Source: Burkholderia paludis (GTDB taxonomy: Bacteria > Pseudomonadota > Gammaproteobacteria > Burkholderiales > Burkholderiaceae). From it: DNA of 64,000 bases. The stretch lies in NCBI RefSeq assembly GCF_000732615.1, contig NZ_JPGL01000006.1:1-64000 (forward strand). Reading direction: 5' to 3'. This document shows, piece after piece, positions 26,350 to 36,881 of this stretch; positions within the stretch are counted from its first letter, which is position 1; every line of letters starts with the position of its first letter. The translations under genes and the position numbers were made by a program. The notes under the pieces were generated by a model, which was given only the letters and a program-made list of their open reading frames with translations, had not been told where the DNA came from and made no database searches.

Positions 26350-26575
26350 TGTTTTTCTCCGGTGACAGGCCGCCGAATTCGATGAAATCCGCTGCCGCGA
26401 ATCGGGAAATGAAAACGAAATTCCCGGAATCGATTTTCATGATGAATTCGGTCAATTGAGCGGTTAAATCCAGTCGTATATTCGGGAGTGCCGTGATCTT
26501 TGCGTCATGCAAAAGATTGAGGAATTCCTGGCCGATGCATTTCGAATTCATGAATTCGATCGTCGATGTTTCCAT
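26350..26575 (-). CDS. Hypothetical A+T-richer frame, possibly degenerate
   Basis: The frame starting METSTIEFMNSKCIGQEFLN (26575) reads as natural protein for about 75 residues (LTAQLTEFIMKIDSGNFVFI, then SRFAAADFIEFGGLSPEKN), with distinctly lower GC than its neighbours. It stays open to 26102, but beyond 26350 it crosses the hairpin and becomes low-quality sequence. I therefore give only the convincing part. Between here and 26757 nothing else is supported. Unknown function; possibly a decayed foreign gene. Confidence 0.35.
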
Positions 26576-26756
26576 GTCGTTTTTTCGGGCTGTGCGCTTG
26601 TCAGTCATCGTCGTCGGTTAAAGCGCGATGCCGGAACCGCAGGCCACATGACGTGAAGTGCATGTCACGCGCTGCAACCACGGTCGCCATGTCGCGGCCT
26701 CGGCCGACGGCCGGCGTTTGCCGACCGAACGGTGCCTCGCCGCGCAATTCAACTAA

Positions 26757-29447
26757 CTAGGCCGGCGAGCGTTGCTGCTTGCGGCGACGTTCGGGAACGC
26801 CCGAGCCGGCTCTCGCCAGTTCCTGCGCAAGAAAATGCGCGGTGCGACTGCCAGGCGCCTGGGCCAATTGCCGGGGCGTTCCGGTTGCCACGACGCGCCC
26901 GCCTTCTTCGCCCGCGCCCGGACCGACATCGATCACCCAATCGGCCTGCGCAACCGCACGCATATCGTGTTCGATCACGACAACCGAATTGCCCGCATCG
27001 ACGAGGCGTTGCAGTTGCACCAGCAGCCGGTCGGCGTCCGATGCATGCAGTCCCGTGGTCGGCTCGTCGAGCACGTAGAGATTGCGTCCGCGCTGGCTGC
27101 GCTGCAATTCCGTCGCGAGCTTGATGCGCTGCGCTTCGCCGCCGGAGAGTTCGGTGGCGGGCTGCCCCAGGCGCAGATAGCCGAGCCCGATTTCGTGCAG
27201 CAACTGCAGCGGCCGGGCCACCGCGTCTTCGTGAGCGAAGAAATCCCGAGCCTCGTCCACCGTCATCTGTAGCACCTCGGCAATGTTGCGGCCGTTCCAG
27301 AGGACCTTGAGCGTCGCCTCGTTGTAGCGTGCGCCGTGGCAGGTCGGGCAAGGCGCATACACGCTGGGCATGAACAGCAGCTCCACGCTGACGAATCCTT
27401 CGCCTTCACAGGTTTCGCAGCGCCCCTTGGGCACGTTGAAGGAAAACCGCCCGGCGTCGAAGCGGCGGCGACGCGCGTCGGGCGTGGCGGCGAACAGCTT
27501 GCGCACATGGTCGAACAGCCCGGTGTAAGTCGCCAGATTCGAGCGCGGCGTGCGCCCGATCGGCTTCTGGTCCACTTGCACCAGCCGTTGCACCGCGTCG
27601 AGATCGCCCGCCAGATGGCCGGCGGTGACCTCGATCACCGCAGGGCCCTCGCTGGTGCTGTCGGCCGCGTCGTCTTCGGGTTCGTGGCCCAGATGCAGAA
27701 GCACGAGTTCGGGGAGTGCCTGGGCGACCAGACTGGATTTGCCGGACCCCGAGATGCCCGTGACCGCCGTGAGAACGCCCAACGGAATGCGCGCGTCTAC
27801 GCCATGCAGGTTGTGGCGATGAATGCCGCGCATCTCGAGCCATCCGGCGGGCTCGCGGCCGCGGCTCGGCGAAGCGGGAATCTCGTCGAACAGGTAGCGC
27901 GCGGTGCGGGATTCGTCGATCGCGCGCAGGCCGTCCGGCGTGCCGCTGTAGAGCACCCGGCCGCCGCGCTCTCCGGCATCCGGTCCGACGTCCACGAGCC
28001 ATTGCGCGCGGCGCATCAGGTCGAGATCGTGCTCGACGACGAGCACCGAATTGCCGGCGTCGCGCAGTCTGTCGAGCGCGTCGTACAGGGCCTGGCTGTC
28101 GGAAGGATGCAGGCCCGCCGAGGGTTCGTCGAGGACATACACGACGCCGAACAGCATCGAGCTGAGCTGGGTGGCCAGCCGCAGCCGCTGCAGTTCGCCG
28201 GCCGAGAGCGTCGGCGTCGCGCGGTCGAGCGTGAGGTAGCCGAGGCCCAGTTCCCGCAATTGGCGCAAGCGTGCAACGACCCCTTGGGCCAGACGTTGCG
28301 CGGCGAGGCGTTTTTCCTCCGACAGCGCGGAGGTGCGACGCACGTCCGGCGTGACCGTGTGCGTTGCGCGACCCGATGCGGCACGCGCGTTGCGGTCGCG
28401 CCGGGTCGCTTCCCGGTCCGTGCCGGCGCCGGCCGCGTGCGCGCGGAAATCGCCCTGGGCGATCGGCTCGAGCAGGGACGCCAGGCGGTCCAGCGGCATC
28501 TGCATGAATTCGCCGATGTCCACGCCGGCGAAGGTCACCGAAAGCGCCTCGGCCTTCAGTCGCTTGCCGTGGCAAACGGGGCACGGCTTGCCTTCCATGA
28601 AGCGCGATACGCGCTTTCTCATCAGCGCGCTCTGCGTGTTGGCGAACGTATGCAGCACGTAGCGCCGCGCCCCGGTGAAGGTTCCCATGTAACTCGGCTC
28701 GAGTTTGCGCTTGAGGGCCGCCCGGGTTTCAGCCGGCGTCAGGCCTGCGTATACCGGCGCCGTGGGCGTCTCCTCGGTGAACAGGATCCAGTCGCGGTCC
28801 TTCTTCGGAAGATCCCGCCACGGCCGATCGACGTCGTAGCCGAGGGTCACCAGGATGTCGCGCAGGTTCTGCCCGTGCCAGGCCGGCGGCCATGCGGCGA
28901 TCGCCCGCTCGCGGATGCTCAACGACGGGTCCGGCACCATCGTCGCTTCGGTCACCTCGTAGATGCGGCCGAGGCCGTGGCAGCTCGGACATGCCCCTTG
29001 CGGCGTGTTCGGCGAGAAGTCTTCGGCATACAGCATCGGCTGGCCGGCCGGGTACGCACCGGCGCGCGAATACATCATGCGCACCAGGCTGGACAGGGTC
29101 GTCACGCTGCCTACCGAGGAGCGCGCGTTGCTGGCGCCGCGTTGCTGCTGAAGCGCCACCGCCGGCGGCAGGCCGTCGATGGCATCCACATCCGGGACGC
29201 CCACCTGGTCGATCAGGCGCCGCGCATACGGCGCGACGGATTCGAAGTAGCGCCGCTGCGCCTCGGCATAGATCGTACCGAACGCCAGAGAGGACTTGCC
29301 CGAGCCGGAAACACCCGAGAACACCACGAGCGCGTTGCGCGGAATGGACACGTCCACATCCTTCAGGTTGTGTTCGCGTGCGCCGCGCACCTCCACGAAG
29401 CCGCTCATGGCGTGACCGGCCGGCTTGCCGGAAAAATCGTTGGGCAT
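26757..29447 (-). CDS. UvrA paralogue of class II (UvrA2-type)
   Basis: 896-aa dual ABC ATPase of the excinuclease UvrA family. Two Walker A motifs (SGVSGSGKSSLAF near residue 45; TGISGSGKSSLV near 565), two signature/Walker B sets (LSAGELQRLRLA, YVLDEPSAGLHP; LSGGEAQRIKLA, YVLDEPTTGLHA) and the CETCEGEGF...CPTCHG zinc finger are intact. The segment between MMYSRAG and FSPNTPQGACPSCHG is only about 15 residues, where canonical UvrA has the roughly 110-residue UvrB-binding domain. That marks class II UvrA proteins, linked to damage tolerance or drug resistance. Last gene of the eight-gene formaldehyde run; start ATG after GGAAAAG. Confidence 0.85.
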   Translation of the reverse strand: MPNDFSGKPAGHAMSGFVEVRGAREHNLKDVDVSIPRNALVVFSGVSGSGKSSLAFGTIYAEAQRRYFESVAPYARRLIDQVGVPDVDAIDGLPPAVALQQQRGASNARSSVGSVTTLSSLVRMMYSRAGAYPAGQPMLYAEDFSPNTPQGACPSCHGLGRIYEVTEATMVPDPSLSIRERAIAAWPPAWHGQNLRDILVTLGYDVDRPWRDLPKKDRDWILFTEETPTAPVYAGLTPAETRAALKRKLEPSYMGTFTGARRYVLHTFANTQSALMRKRVSRFMEGKPCPVCHGKRLKAEALSVTFAGVDIGEFMQMPLDRLASLLEPIAQGDFRAHAAGAGTDREATRRDRNARAASGRATHTVTPDVRRTSALSEEKRLAAQRLAQGVVARLRQLRELGLGYLTLDRATPTLSAGELQRLRLATQLSSMLFGVVYVLDEPSAGLHPSDSQALYDALDRLRDAGNSVLVVEHDLDLMRRAQWLVDVGPDAGERGGRVLYSGTPDGLRAIDESRTARYLFDEIPASPSRGREPAGWLEMRGIHRHNLHGVDARIPLGVLTAVTGISGSGKSSLVAQALPELVLLHLGHEPEDDAADSTSEGPAVIEVTAGHLAGDLDAVQRLVQVDQKPIGRTPRSNLATYTGLFDHVRKLFAATPDARRRRFDAGRFSFNVPKGRCETCEGEGFVSVELLFMPSVYAPCPTCHGARYNEATLKVLWNGRNIAEVLQMTVDEARDFFAHEDAVARPLQLLHEIGLGYLRLGQPATELSGGEAQRIKLATELQRSQRGRNLYVLDEPTTGLHASDADRLLVQLQRLVDAGNSVVVIEHDMRAVAQADWVIDVGPGAGEEGGRVVATGTPRQLAQAPGSRTAHFLAQELARAGSGVPERRRKQQRSPA

Positions 29448-29508
29448 GATGTTCTTTTCCTACCGTTCGTGTCGGCGCCGAAGCGGCGCGAATTCGATGA
29501 AAGGCCGA

Positions 29509-30822
29509 TCAGGACTTCCCGTTGCCGTCTGCCGCGGCATCGAGCGAGCGCAACCAGGCGAGCTTTTCCCCGATCCTGATTTCGGCCCCTTGATCGGCCG
29601 GCTGATACCAGGCCTGTCGCGCGACGCCGTCCGGGAAATAGGTCTGGCCGGCCGAATAGGCGTAGCGTTCGTGATGAGCATATCGATAACCCGCGCCATA
29701 CCCCATCGTTTGCATGAGCCGGACCGGCGCGTTGCGCAGGTGCAGGGGAACGGGCCGCGACCCATCGCCCCTGACGAATGCCTTGGCGCGCTCCCACGCG
29801 ATGCACGAGGCGTTCGACTTGGGGGCGACGGCGAGGTAGGTCACGGCCTGCGCAAGCGCCAGTTCTCCTTCCGGGGAACCGAGCCGGTCGTACGCTTGCG
29901 CCGCGCCGAGCGCCAGCTCCAGCGCGCGGGGATCGGCGTTGCCGATGTCCTCGCTCGCCATCACCATCATGCGGCGGGTGACCTGGCTCACATCGCCGCC
30001 GCCGTCGAGGATGCGGGCCAGCCAGTAGAGCGCGGCATCCGGCTGCGAGCCGCGCAGGGACTTGTGGAAGGCCGAGAGCTGCCAATGGAACTCGTCGCCC
30101 CCCTTGTCGAACCGTCGCAGTGACGGGCTGGCGGACAGTCCCGCGAATGCGCCGTCGACGGCTGTCCGGCCGGCCGCCGATGCCGCGAGCGCGACGTGTT
30201 CGAGCAGGTTCAGGAACCTTCTGCCGTCGCCGTCCGCGAAACCCGTGAGCAAGTCGAGCGCATCGGAATCCAGTTCGACGCCCTGGAGATGGGGGCGCGC
30301 GCGTTCGTAGAGTTGCTGTAGCGCGTCGTCGGCCAGCGGCTCGAGCGTATACACCTGTGCCCGCGAGAGCAGCGCGGAGTTGATCGCCAGCCCCGGATGT
30401 TCGGTGGTCCCGCCGACGAGCGTCAGCAGGCCGGATTCGACATGGGGCAGCAACGCATCCTGCTGGGCCTTGTTGAACCGATGGATCTCGTCGATGAACA
30501 GGACCGTCGGCTGCCCGTGGCTGTCCAGCGCGGCCTGGGCGTCGTCGATGGCCTGCCGGATGTCCTTGACCCCCGCGAGCACCGCGGAAACGGCGATGAA
30601 CCGGCTGCGGGTGACGTTCGCGGCCAGCCGCCCCAGGGTGGTTTTGCCGACGCCCGGCGGGCCCCACAGGATGAACGAGTGCAGCTTCCCGGCGTCGGAC
30701 GCGAGGCGCAGGGGCCTTCCCGGCCCGAGCAAATGCTGCTGCCCGACGAAATCGTCGAGCGTCGCGGGACGCACAAGCTCTGCCAGAGGGGGCGTCGGCC
30801 GGGTGGTGAACAGATCGACCAA
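29509..30822 (-). CDS. rarA: Replication-associated recombination protein RarA/MgsA
   Basis: 437-aa AAA+ ATPase related to RuvB and clamp loaders, acting at stalled replication forks. Walker A GPPGVGKTTLGRLA (near residue 54), Walker B VLFIDEIHRFNKAQQDALLP and a sensor 1 region (LVGGTTEHPGLAIN) are clear, followed by the RarA tetramerisation domain with the YAHHERYAYSAGQTYFPDG tail. The predicted start is TTG behind GAGGTAAT. Placed 64 bp after ndh and 61 bp before uvrA, all same strand. Most genomes carry one rarA with lolA or serS; this is likely an extra copy. Confidence 0.87.
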   Translation of the reverse strand: MVDLFTTRPTPPLAELVRPATLDDFVGQQHLLGPGRPLRLASDAGKLHSFILWGPPGVGKTTLGRLAANVTRSRFIAVSAVLAGVKDIRQAIDDAQAALDSHGQPTVLFIDEIHRFNKAQQDALLPHVESGLLTLVGGTTEHPGLAINSALLSRAQVYTLEPLADDALQQLYERARPHLQGVELDSDALDLLTGFADGDGRRFLNLLEHVALAASAAGRTAVDGAFAGLSASPSLRRFDKGGDEFHWQLSAFHKSLRGSQPDAALYWLARILDGGGDVSQVTRRMMVMASEDIGNADPRALELALGAAQAYDRLGSPEGELALAQAVTYLAVAPKSNASCIAWERAKAFVRGDGSRPVPLHLRNAPVRLMQTMGYGAGYRYAHHERYAYSAGQTYFPDGVARQAWYQPADQGAEIRIGEKLAWLRSLDAAADGNGKS

Positions 30823-30886
30823 GATTACCTCGCGAACGTCGACATCTCTGGCAGATTGGGGGGCGGGCGAACGCAGCGGCGCTGCT

Positions 30887-32206
30887 TCAATCCCGGGGGC
30901 TGGACCGGCCGAATTCCAGCTTCGGCGGCACGCCTTCGGCTTCCTTGCCGCGGCGCATGATGAGACGGGAGCCGCGATAGCCGATGCTGTGGTTCCACAC
31001 CCAGCTGATCGCGACGCTGAGGCGATTCTGCACGCCGATCAGGAAATAGATGTGCGCCAGCTTCCAGACCCACCACGCGATCGCGCCGCGCAACTTGATC
31101 CGCCCCATGTCGATGACGGCAAGGCTGCGCCCGATCGTCGCCAGGTTGCCCTGGTGCCGATACCTGAACGGCTTGGGAAGCGCGTCGCCCGACAGTCGGC
31201 GCTTGATCAGGTCCGCGACGTACGCGCCTTGCTGCTTGGCTGCCGGCGCGATGCCGGGCACGAACTTCCCGTCGGGCATCGGCACGGCCGCCGTGTCCCC
31301 GATCACGAAGATTTCCGGACGATCGGGCACGGTCAGGTCCGGGCGGACCAGAACCCTGCCGGCGCGATCGGCGTCCGCGCCCAACCAGCGAGCCGCGGGC
31401 GACGCCTGTACGCCGGCCGCCCAGACGATCGTCCTGGCCGGCAGCGATTTCCCGCCGTAGATCACGCCTTCCGCGGAGCACTCGGTGACGGGCGCACCGA
31501 GTTCGACGTCGACGCCGAGCTTGCCGAGTGCGCGACGCGTATATTCGGAAAGATCCTCGGGGAACACGGGCAACAGCCGGGGGCCCGCTTCAATCAGCAC
31601 GACACGCGTGGCGCGAGGATCGATATGGCGAAAATCGCGCGCGAGGGTGTCGCGGGCCAGTTCGGCGATGGTGCCCGACAGTTCGACGCCCGTCGGGCCG
31701 CCGCCGATGATCACGAACGTCTGGAGGGCGGCGCGCTTCGCCGGGTCGCTTTCGCGCTCGGCTTCTTCGAACGCGACGAGGATGCGACCGCGAATGGTGG
31801 TGGCGTCTTCCAGCGTCTTCAGACCGGGGGCGAACGCCTCCCACTCGTCATGTCCGAAATACGCATGCCGGGCGCCCGTCGCGAGGACGAGCGTGTCGTA
31901 CGAGAGCCGCGACCCGTTGTCGAGTATCACTTCCCGCGCGTCGCGGTCGACGCCTTCCACTTCCGCCATGAGCGTCTGGACTTCCGGGCGCTTGCGAAAG
32001 AGGTAACGGATCGGCCACGCGATTTCCGAGGTCGACAGCGATGCGCCCGCCACCTGATAGAGCAGGGGCTGGAACAGGTGATGGTTGTGGCGGTCGACAA
32101 TGGTGATGTCGACGTCGGAATGGGCCAGGCCGTTGACGACGTCGAGTCCACCGAAGCCCGCACCGACGATCACGACGTGATGTCGTTTGCCTGAGGCCTT
32201 GAACAT
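30887..32206 (-). CDS. NAD(P)/FAD-dependent oxidoreductase, type II NADH dehydrogenase family
   Basis: 439-aa flavoprotein. FAD-binding GAGFGGLDVV lies at residues 15-24, the second dinucleotide motif FVIIGGGPTGVELSGT near 165 and the FAD motif IFVIGDTAAVPMPDGKFVPG near 300. NDH-2 enzymes oxidise NADH and reduce quinone at the inner-membrane face without pumping protons. The C-terminal region (LRGAIAWWVWKLAHIYFL) provides membrane contact, as usual. In this operon it would recycle the NADH made by formaldehyde oxidation; this is inference. It starts after GAGAGGAGAG, 18 bp downstream of fghA. Confidence 0.87.
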   Translation of the reverse strand: MFKASGKRHHVVIVGAGFGGLDVVNGLAHSDVDITIVDRHNHHLFQPLLYQVAGASLSTSEIAWPIRYLFRKRPEVQTLMAEVEGVDRDAREVILDNGSRLSYDTLVLATGARHAYFGHDEWEAFAPGLKTLEDATTIRGRILVAFEEAERESDPAKRAALQTFVIIGGGPTGVELSGTIAELARDTLARDFRHIDPRATRVVLIEAGPRLLPVFPEDLSEYTRRALGKLGVDVELGAPVTECSAEGVIYGGKSLPARTIVWAAGVQASPAARWLGADADRAGRVLVRPDLTVPDRPEIFVIGDTAAVPMPDGKFVPGIAPAAKQQGAYVADLIKRRLSGDALPKPFRYRHQGNLATIGRSLAVIDMGRIKLRGAIAWWVWKLAHIYFLIGVQNRLSVAISWVWNHSIGYRGSRLIMRRGKEAEGVPPKLEFGRSSPRD

Positions 32207-32224
32207 GATTCGCTCTCCTCTCGC

Positions 32225-33055
32225 TCAGCGCTTCAGCGCGGACGCGTGGTGTGCAATGTGCTCGCCGATGAAGCTGGCGATGAAGTAGTAGCTGTGGTCG
32301 TGGCCCGGACGCAGGTTGAGCTGGAGCGGGTGACCGACGGCCTCGCATGCTTCGCGCAGCAGCTCCGGCCGCAGCTGCTTTTCGCGGAACTCGTCGTCGA
32401 GGCCCTGATCGACCAGCAGCGGCAGGCGTTCCTGCGCGGTACGGACGAGTTCGACGGTGTCGTACTGCTTCCACGCCGCCTGGTCGTCTCCGAGATAGGC
32501 CAGCAAAGCCTTCTGCCCCCAGGGAACCCGGGACGGCGCGACGATCGGCGAGAACGCCGATACGCTTCGATAGCGGCCCGGGTTGCGCAGCGCGGCGACC
32601 AGCGCCCCGTGCCCGCCCATCGAATGGCCGCTGATGCTTCTCGCATCCGTGACGGGGAAGTGGGCTTCGATCAGCGCGGGCAGTTCGTGGACGACGTAGT
32701 CGTACATCCGATAGTGGGCGGCCCACGGAGACCGCGTCGCATTGACGTAGAAGCCCGCCCCCTGGCCGAGGTCGTACGCGGCGTCGTCGGCGACGCCTTC
32801 GCCGCGCGGGCTCGTATCGGGGGCAACGACGACGATGCCGTGCTCGGCCGCGTAGCGTTGCACTGCGGCCTTGGTAATGAAATTCTGTTCGGTGCAGGTG
32901 AGACCGGACAGCCAGTAAAGGACCGGCAGCGGTTGGCTTGCCGCCTGCGGGGGCAGGTACACGCCGAAGCGCATCGTGCAGCCGAGCGTGACGGCGCGGT
33001 GTTGATAGACTTCCTGCCAGCCGTCGAAGCTGGCGTGATGTTCAACGCGTTCCAT
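32225..33055 (-). CDS. fghA: S-formylglutathione hydrolase
   Basis: 276-aa esterase-D-type alpha/beta hydrolase that splits S-formylglutathione into formate and glutathione, the last step of the glutathione formaldehyde pathway. Diagnostic features: YWLSGLTCTEQNFITKA near residue 50, nucleophile GHSMGGHGAL (Ser near 144) and the C-terminal GHDHSYYFIASFIGEHI with the catalytic His. Start ATG follows GGAGAAAAC. It lies between the DUF3422 gene and ndh in the frm operon. Confidence 0.94.
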   Translation of the reverse strand: MERVEHHASFDGWQEVYQHRAVTLGCTMRFGVYLPPQAASQPLPVLYWLSGLTCTEQNFITKAAVQRYAAEHGIVVVAPDTSPRGEGVADDAAYDLGQGAGFYVNATRSPWAAHYRMYDYVVHELPALIEAHFPVTDARSISGHSMGGHGALVAALRNPGRYRSVSAFSPIVAPSRVPWGQKALLAYLGDDQAAWKQYDTVELVRTAQERLPLLVDQGLDDEFREKQLRPELLREACEAVGHPLQLNLRPGHDHSYYFIASFIGEHIAHHASALKR

Positions 33056-33124
33056 GCGTTTTCTCCTAATGTGGGCAGAGGGTGTGGCCGTGATGCATCC
33101 CGGCGACAGTCGGTCGAGTGCGCT

Positions 33125-34438
33125 TCAGTGTTTCGTGTCGCTGTGCGAATGCTTGATGCGACGGACGGTCCACCAGATCGCGAGGACGACGACGGGTACA
33201 AGAACGGCAATGGCGAGTTCCGGGGCCACGATGTCGTGAATGCCGGGTACGCCTTTCAGAAGATCGGCAATCAGACTCACGACGTAGTACGAGATCGCCG
33301 CGACCGACAACCCTTCCACGGTCTGTTGCAGGCGTAACTGCAGCTTGGCCCGGTTGTTCATCGAAGCCAGCAGATCCCGGTTCTGTCGCTCGAGTTCGAC
33401 ATCGATCCAGGAGCGGAGCAGCGCGATCGATCGTGTCAATTTGTCGGACAGCTTGGCCTGGCGCTCCTTCACCGACCGGCAGGTGCGCATCGCGGGGGCG
33501 ATGCGCCGATGGAGAAAGTCATGCCAGGTGTAGAAGCCCGGAACGGCTGCTTCGGCAAGCGACGCAAGCCGCTCTTCGACGATGTCGTAGTACGCGCGGC
33601 TCGCGCCGAACCGGTAGAGGTTCGCCGCCGCGCCGGCCTCGAGTTCCGCTGCCAGATCCGTCAGATCGGATAGGAGAACTTCATTATTCCGGCGTGCGCT
33701 GGAACGCATCAGGTCCGTTATGTCGGCGAGACGGCCCTCGATACGCCGAAGCTCCGACGTAAGGGATCGGGTCAGCGGGAGCGCGAGCAGCGCCAGCGTC
33801 CGGTAGTTCTCGATTTCGATCAGCCGCTGCGCGAGCGCACCGGCGCTTGCCTGCGTCAATCCGCGATCCAGGACGAGGATGCGCGTCAGGCCGTTTTCAT
33901 CCTGCCGGAAATCCGTCACGATCGCGGCCGCGCCGTCCTCGACGAGCGAATAGCACAGGCCGACGGGGTCGAAGCGCCCGACTTCCTTCTCCGCGTCGGG
34001 TGTCCACGGCAGCAGGTCGAGACGGATGCCGCAGATGACCGGGCCGGGCGGCGTGAAGCCGTGCCTGAACGGATCCTCGCCCGCGGGCGTCATCGTTTCG
34101 AGAGAGAGCGGAGCGCTCCAGAGATACGTGGAGAACTCCGTGTGCTTTTCGCAATGGAGATCGCCCTCGTTCCATGCAAGGGCATGAAGCGGTGCGCCCA
34201 GCGTCTGCGGAGCGATTCCCAGGCGATCCGACAGGGCGGTCAGGGCGGCACTGTCCCGGCTCATGTCCCCTTCGGTCAGGAACGCGAACTGGACCAGCGT
34301 ACGAGGTGCCTGAATGAGGAGATGCGGGCGGGCGTGTACCTCGCCTACGGCAGCCGCCCGATCTTCGTGAGCCGGCATGCCATATACGGTCGGGGAGGGG
34401 TGTTGGGCCGTATTGGCTGGGATGGGCTCATTCATCAT
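33125..34438 (-). CDS. DUF3422 family membrane-anchored protein
   Basis: 437-aa protein of the DUF3422 family. A soluble N-terminal domain (VHARPHLLIQAPRTLVQFAF near residues 33-52) is followed by a long helical, probably coiled-coil section rich in Leu, Arg and Glu (about 200-370), and two hydrophobic segments at the C-terminus (VAAISYYVVSLIADLLKGV and LAIAVLVPVVVLAIWWTVRR). This suggests an inner-membrane anchored helical protein. Two adjacent ATGs start it. Biochemical function is unknown; position between gfa and fghA ties it to formaldehyde defence. Confidence 0.78.
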   Translation of the reverse strand: MMNEPIPANTAQHPSPTVYGMPAHEDRAAAVGEVHARPHLLIQAPRTLVQFAFLTEGDMSRDSAALTALSDRLGIAPQTLGAPLHALAWNEGDLHCEKHTEFSTYLWSAPLSLETMTPAGEDPFRHGFTPPGPVICGIRLDLLPWTPDAEKEVGRFDPVGLCYSLVEDGAAAIVTDFRQDENGLTRILVLDRGLTQASAGALAQRLIEIENYRTLALLALPLTRSLTSELRRIEGRLADITDLMRSSARRNNEVLLSDLTDLAAELEAGAAANLYRFGASRAYYDIVEERLASLAEAAVPGFYTWHDFLHRRIAPAMRTCRSVKERQAKLSDKLTRSIALLRSWIDVELERQNRDLLASMNNRAKLQLRLQQTVEGLSVAAISYYVVSLIADLLKGVPGIHDIVAPELAIAVLVPVVVLAIWWTVRRIKHSHSDTKH

Positions 34439-34467
34439 GACCTCGTGTCTACATGGTTCGAAAGGGA

Positions 34468-35046
34468 TCAGGCTTCGCGGTAGGTGCCTTTCTGTTTCGC
34501 CGCGTGAATGGCCAGGGCATCCATCAGGCCAGGAGAAAGACAGTCGTACGGCTCGAGCTGGAGTTCGTGCAGCCTGCCGCGAATCTCCGCCATCTTCGAA
34601 GGCGGGGTGCCGCTTTCGATGACCGACGAAACGAACGCGGCGAAGCGGGGTTCCGACCAGCCCTCCTCGGGGGAGAGTTCGGTGTGAACGAAATCGAGGC
34701 CGTAGAACGCGTGCTGCGGGTTTTCGATGCGACCGAACATATGGACGCCGCATTCCCGGCAAGCATGGCGTTGAATCGCCGCATGCTCGTCGACGACCTG
34801 AAGCTTTTCCGGATGCGCGATCACACTCACCTTGTCGCGCGGCACGACCGCGACCAGGGCGAAGGTTGCACCGGCGGGTTTCCAGCATTTGGTACAACCG
34901 CACGCGTGGTTGTGCAACGTCTGTGCGGCGACTGCAACTTCGACCGTGTCGCTCGGACAGTGGCACCGGAGTACGCCGCCGGCAAAGCCGGGGTGTTCGG
35001 GACGGCGCCCGTCGTCAACGGACGGATGGATGGAAATGGCACTCAC
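34468..35046 (-). CDS. gfa: S-(hydroxymethyl)glutathione synthase
   Basis: 192-aa Gfa-family zinc protein proposed to accelerate the condensation of glutathione with formaldehyde. Zinc-binding cysteines are intact: [19 protein letters not shown] and the later [12 protein letters not shown]. Start is GTG ([15 protein letters not shown]) after CCAAGGAGAGCC. Located 60 bp after the dehydrogenase gene and 29 bp before DUF3422, so operonic. Some studies of Gfa proteins favour glutathione binding without catalysis, so the reaction is the less certain part. Confidence 0.9.
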   Translation of the reverse strand: MSAISIHPSVDDGRRPEHPGFAGGVLRCHCPSDTVEVAVAAQTLHNHACGCTKCWKPAGATFALVAVVPRDKVSVIAHPEKLQVVDEHAAIQRHACRECGVHMFGRIENPQHAFYGLDFVHTELSPEEGWSEPRFAAFVSSVIESGTPPSKMAEIRGRLHELQLEPYDCLSPGLMDALAIHAAKQKGTYREA

Positions 35047-35106
35047 GATGGCTCTCCTTGGGGAGGGAAAGACTGCGCGGCGCGATGCCGCGCAGTCGGG
35101 CCGACA

Positions 35107-36237
<1,131 letters not shown>

Positions 36238-36273
36238 TTAGGTCTCCGAAACCTGACGCCACCCTGGCGTCGG

Positions 36274-36549
36274 CTAACGGAGATAGGACCGAACGATAGA
36301 GATGGTTTCCTCGATGGACTTCTTCTGCGAGTCGGTAGCGGCTTCACTCTCCGGGAACTCTTCTCGCAGATAGCTTTCCAGGACGGCCGCCATCAAACCG
36401 TTGACCGCACCCCGGACGGCCGCAAGCTGCTGAAGAATCGCAGCGCATTCTGCGTTTTCTTCGAGCGCCTGCTCAAGAGCGATCGCTTGCCCGCGAATAC
36501 GGCGAACCCGGGTAAGCGCTTGCTTCTTTTCTTTGGGACTGTAAGGCAT
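36274..36549 (-). CDS. frmR: Formaldehyde-sensing repressor FrmR
   Basis: 91-aa CsoR/RcnR-family repressor. I chose the start MPYSPKEKKQALTRVRRIRG because it gives proline at position 2 and cysteine at position 35 (ENAECAAIL). In E. coli FrmR these two residues form a methylene bridge with formaldehyde that releases DNA. Position 60 is Tyr (LESYLREE) where E. coli has His. The all-helical family length (about 90 aa) matches. It heads the operon and a palindromic operator lies about 30 bp upstream, so autorepression with formaldehyde induction is expected. Confidence 0.93.
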   Translation of the reverse strand: MPYSPKEKKQALTRVRRIRGQAIALEQALEENAECAAILQQLAAVRGAVNGLMAAVLESYLREEFPESEAATDSQKKSIEETISIVRSYLR

Positions 36550-36577
36550 GGTCTCTTTCCTGTCGGTAGATGGAAAT

Positions 36578-36599
36578 ATACTATACTCCCGCATAGTAT
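36578..36599. promoter_or_regulatory. FrmR operator upstream of frmR
   Basis: Inverted repeat ATACTAT-N8-ATAGTAT with a C-rich centre (CTATACTCCCGCATAGTAT at 36581-36599), the architecture of the E. coli FrmR operator. It overlaps TATAGT-like sequence suitable as a -10 element on the minus strand, so binding would block transcription of frmR and the genes after it. Confidence 0.75.
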
Positions 36600-36881
36600 G
36601 GAAGTGCGTGATTGGGTGGAATTTACACCTGCAGCATGCGCACCCCGAGAGTGTACAAGAACTGCCCCGGAGTATCCCTTCTCCGGGGTAGTCCATCCGG
36701 CCGCCGGCCGCCGTCCGGACCGGGGGGCGATCCTCGCGAGGATCGTCTTCGGTCAGCCCTTGGCGGCGCGTCGTGACGCCTCTTCGGCATCCGCCTGCCG
36801 GGGAAACCCGGGTGAATTCAGGACAGGCCGGTGACGGCGTTTGAATTCACGGCGGGCTCCATCGGCCAAGCGTTCACCGGG

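Noticed and set aside
26102..26350. 3' continuation of the small AT-rich hypothetical frame
   Set aside because: It crosses a perfect 13-bp hairpin and reads as basic, low-quality sequence, so only the first part is reported.
26757..29447. Antiphage defence system built on UvrA/RarA
   Set aside because: The operon is headed by frmR and contains the complete formaldehyde pathway; no nuclease, retron or sensor typical of defence islands is present.
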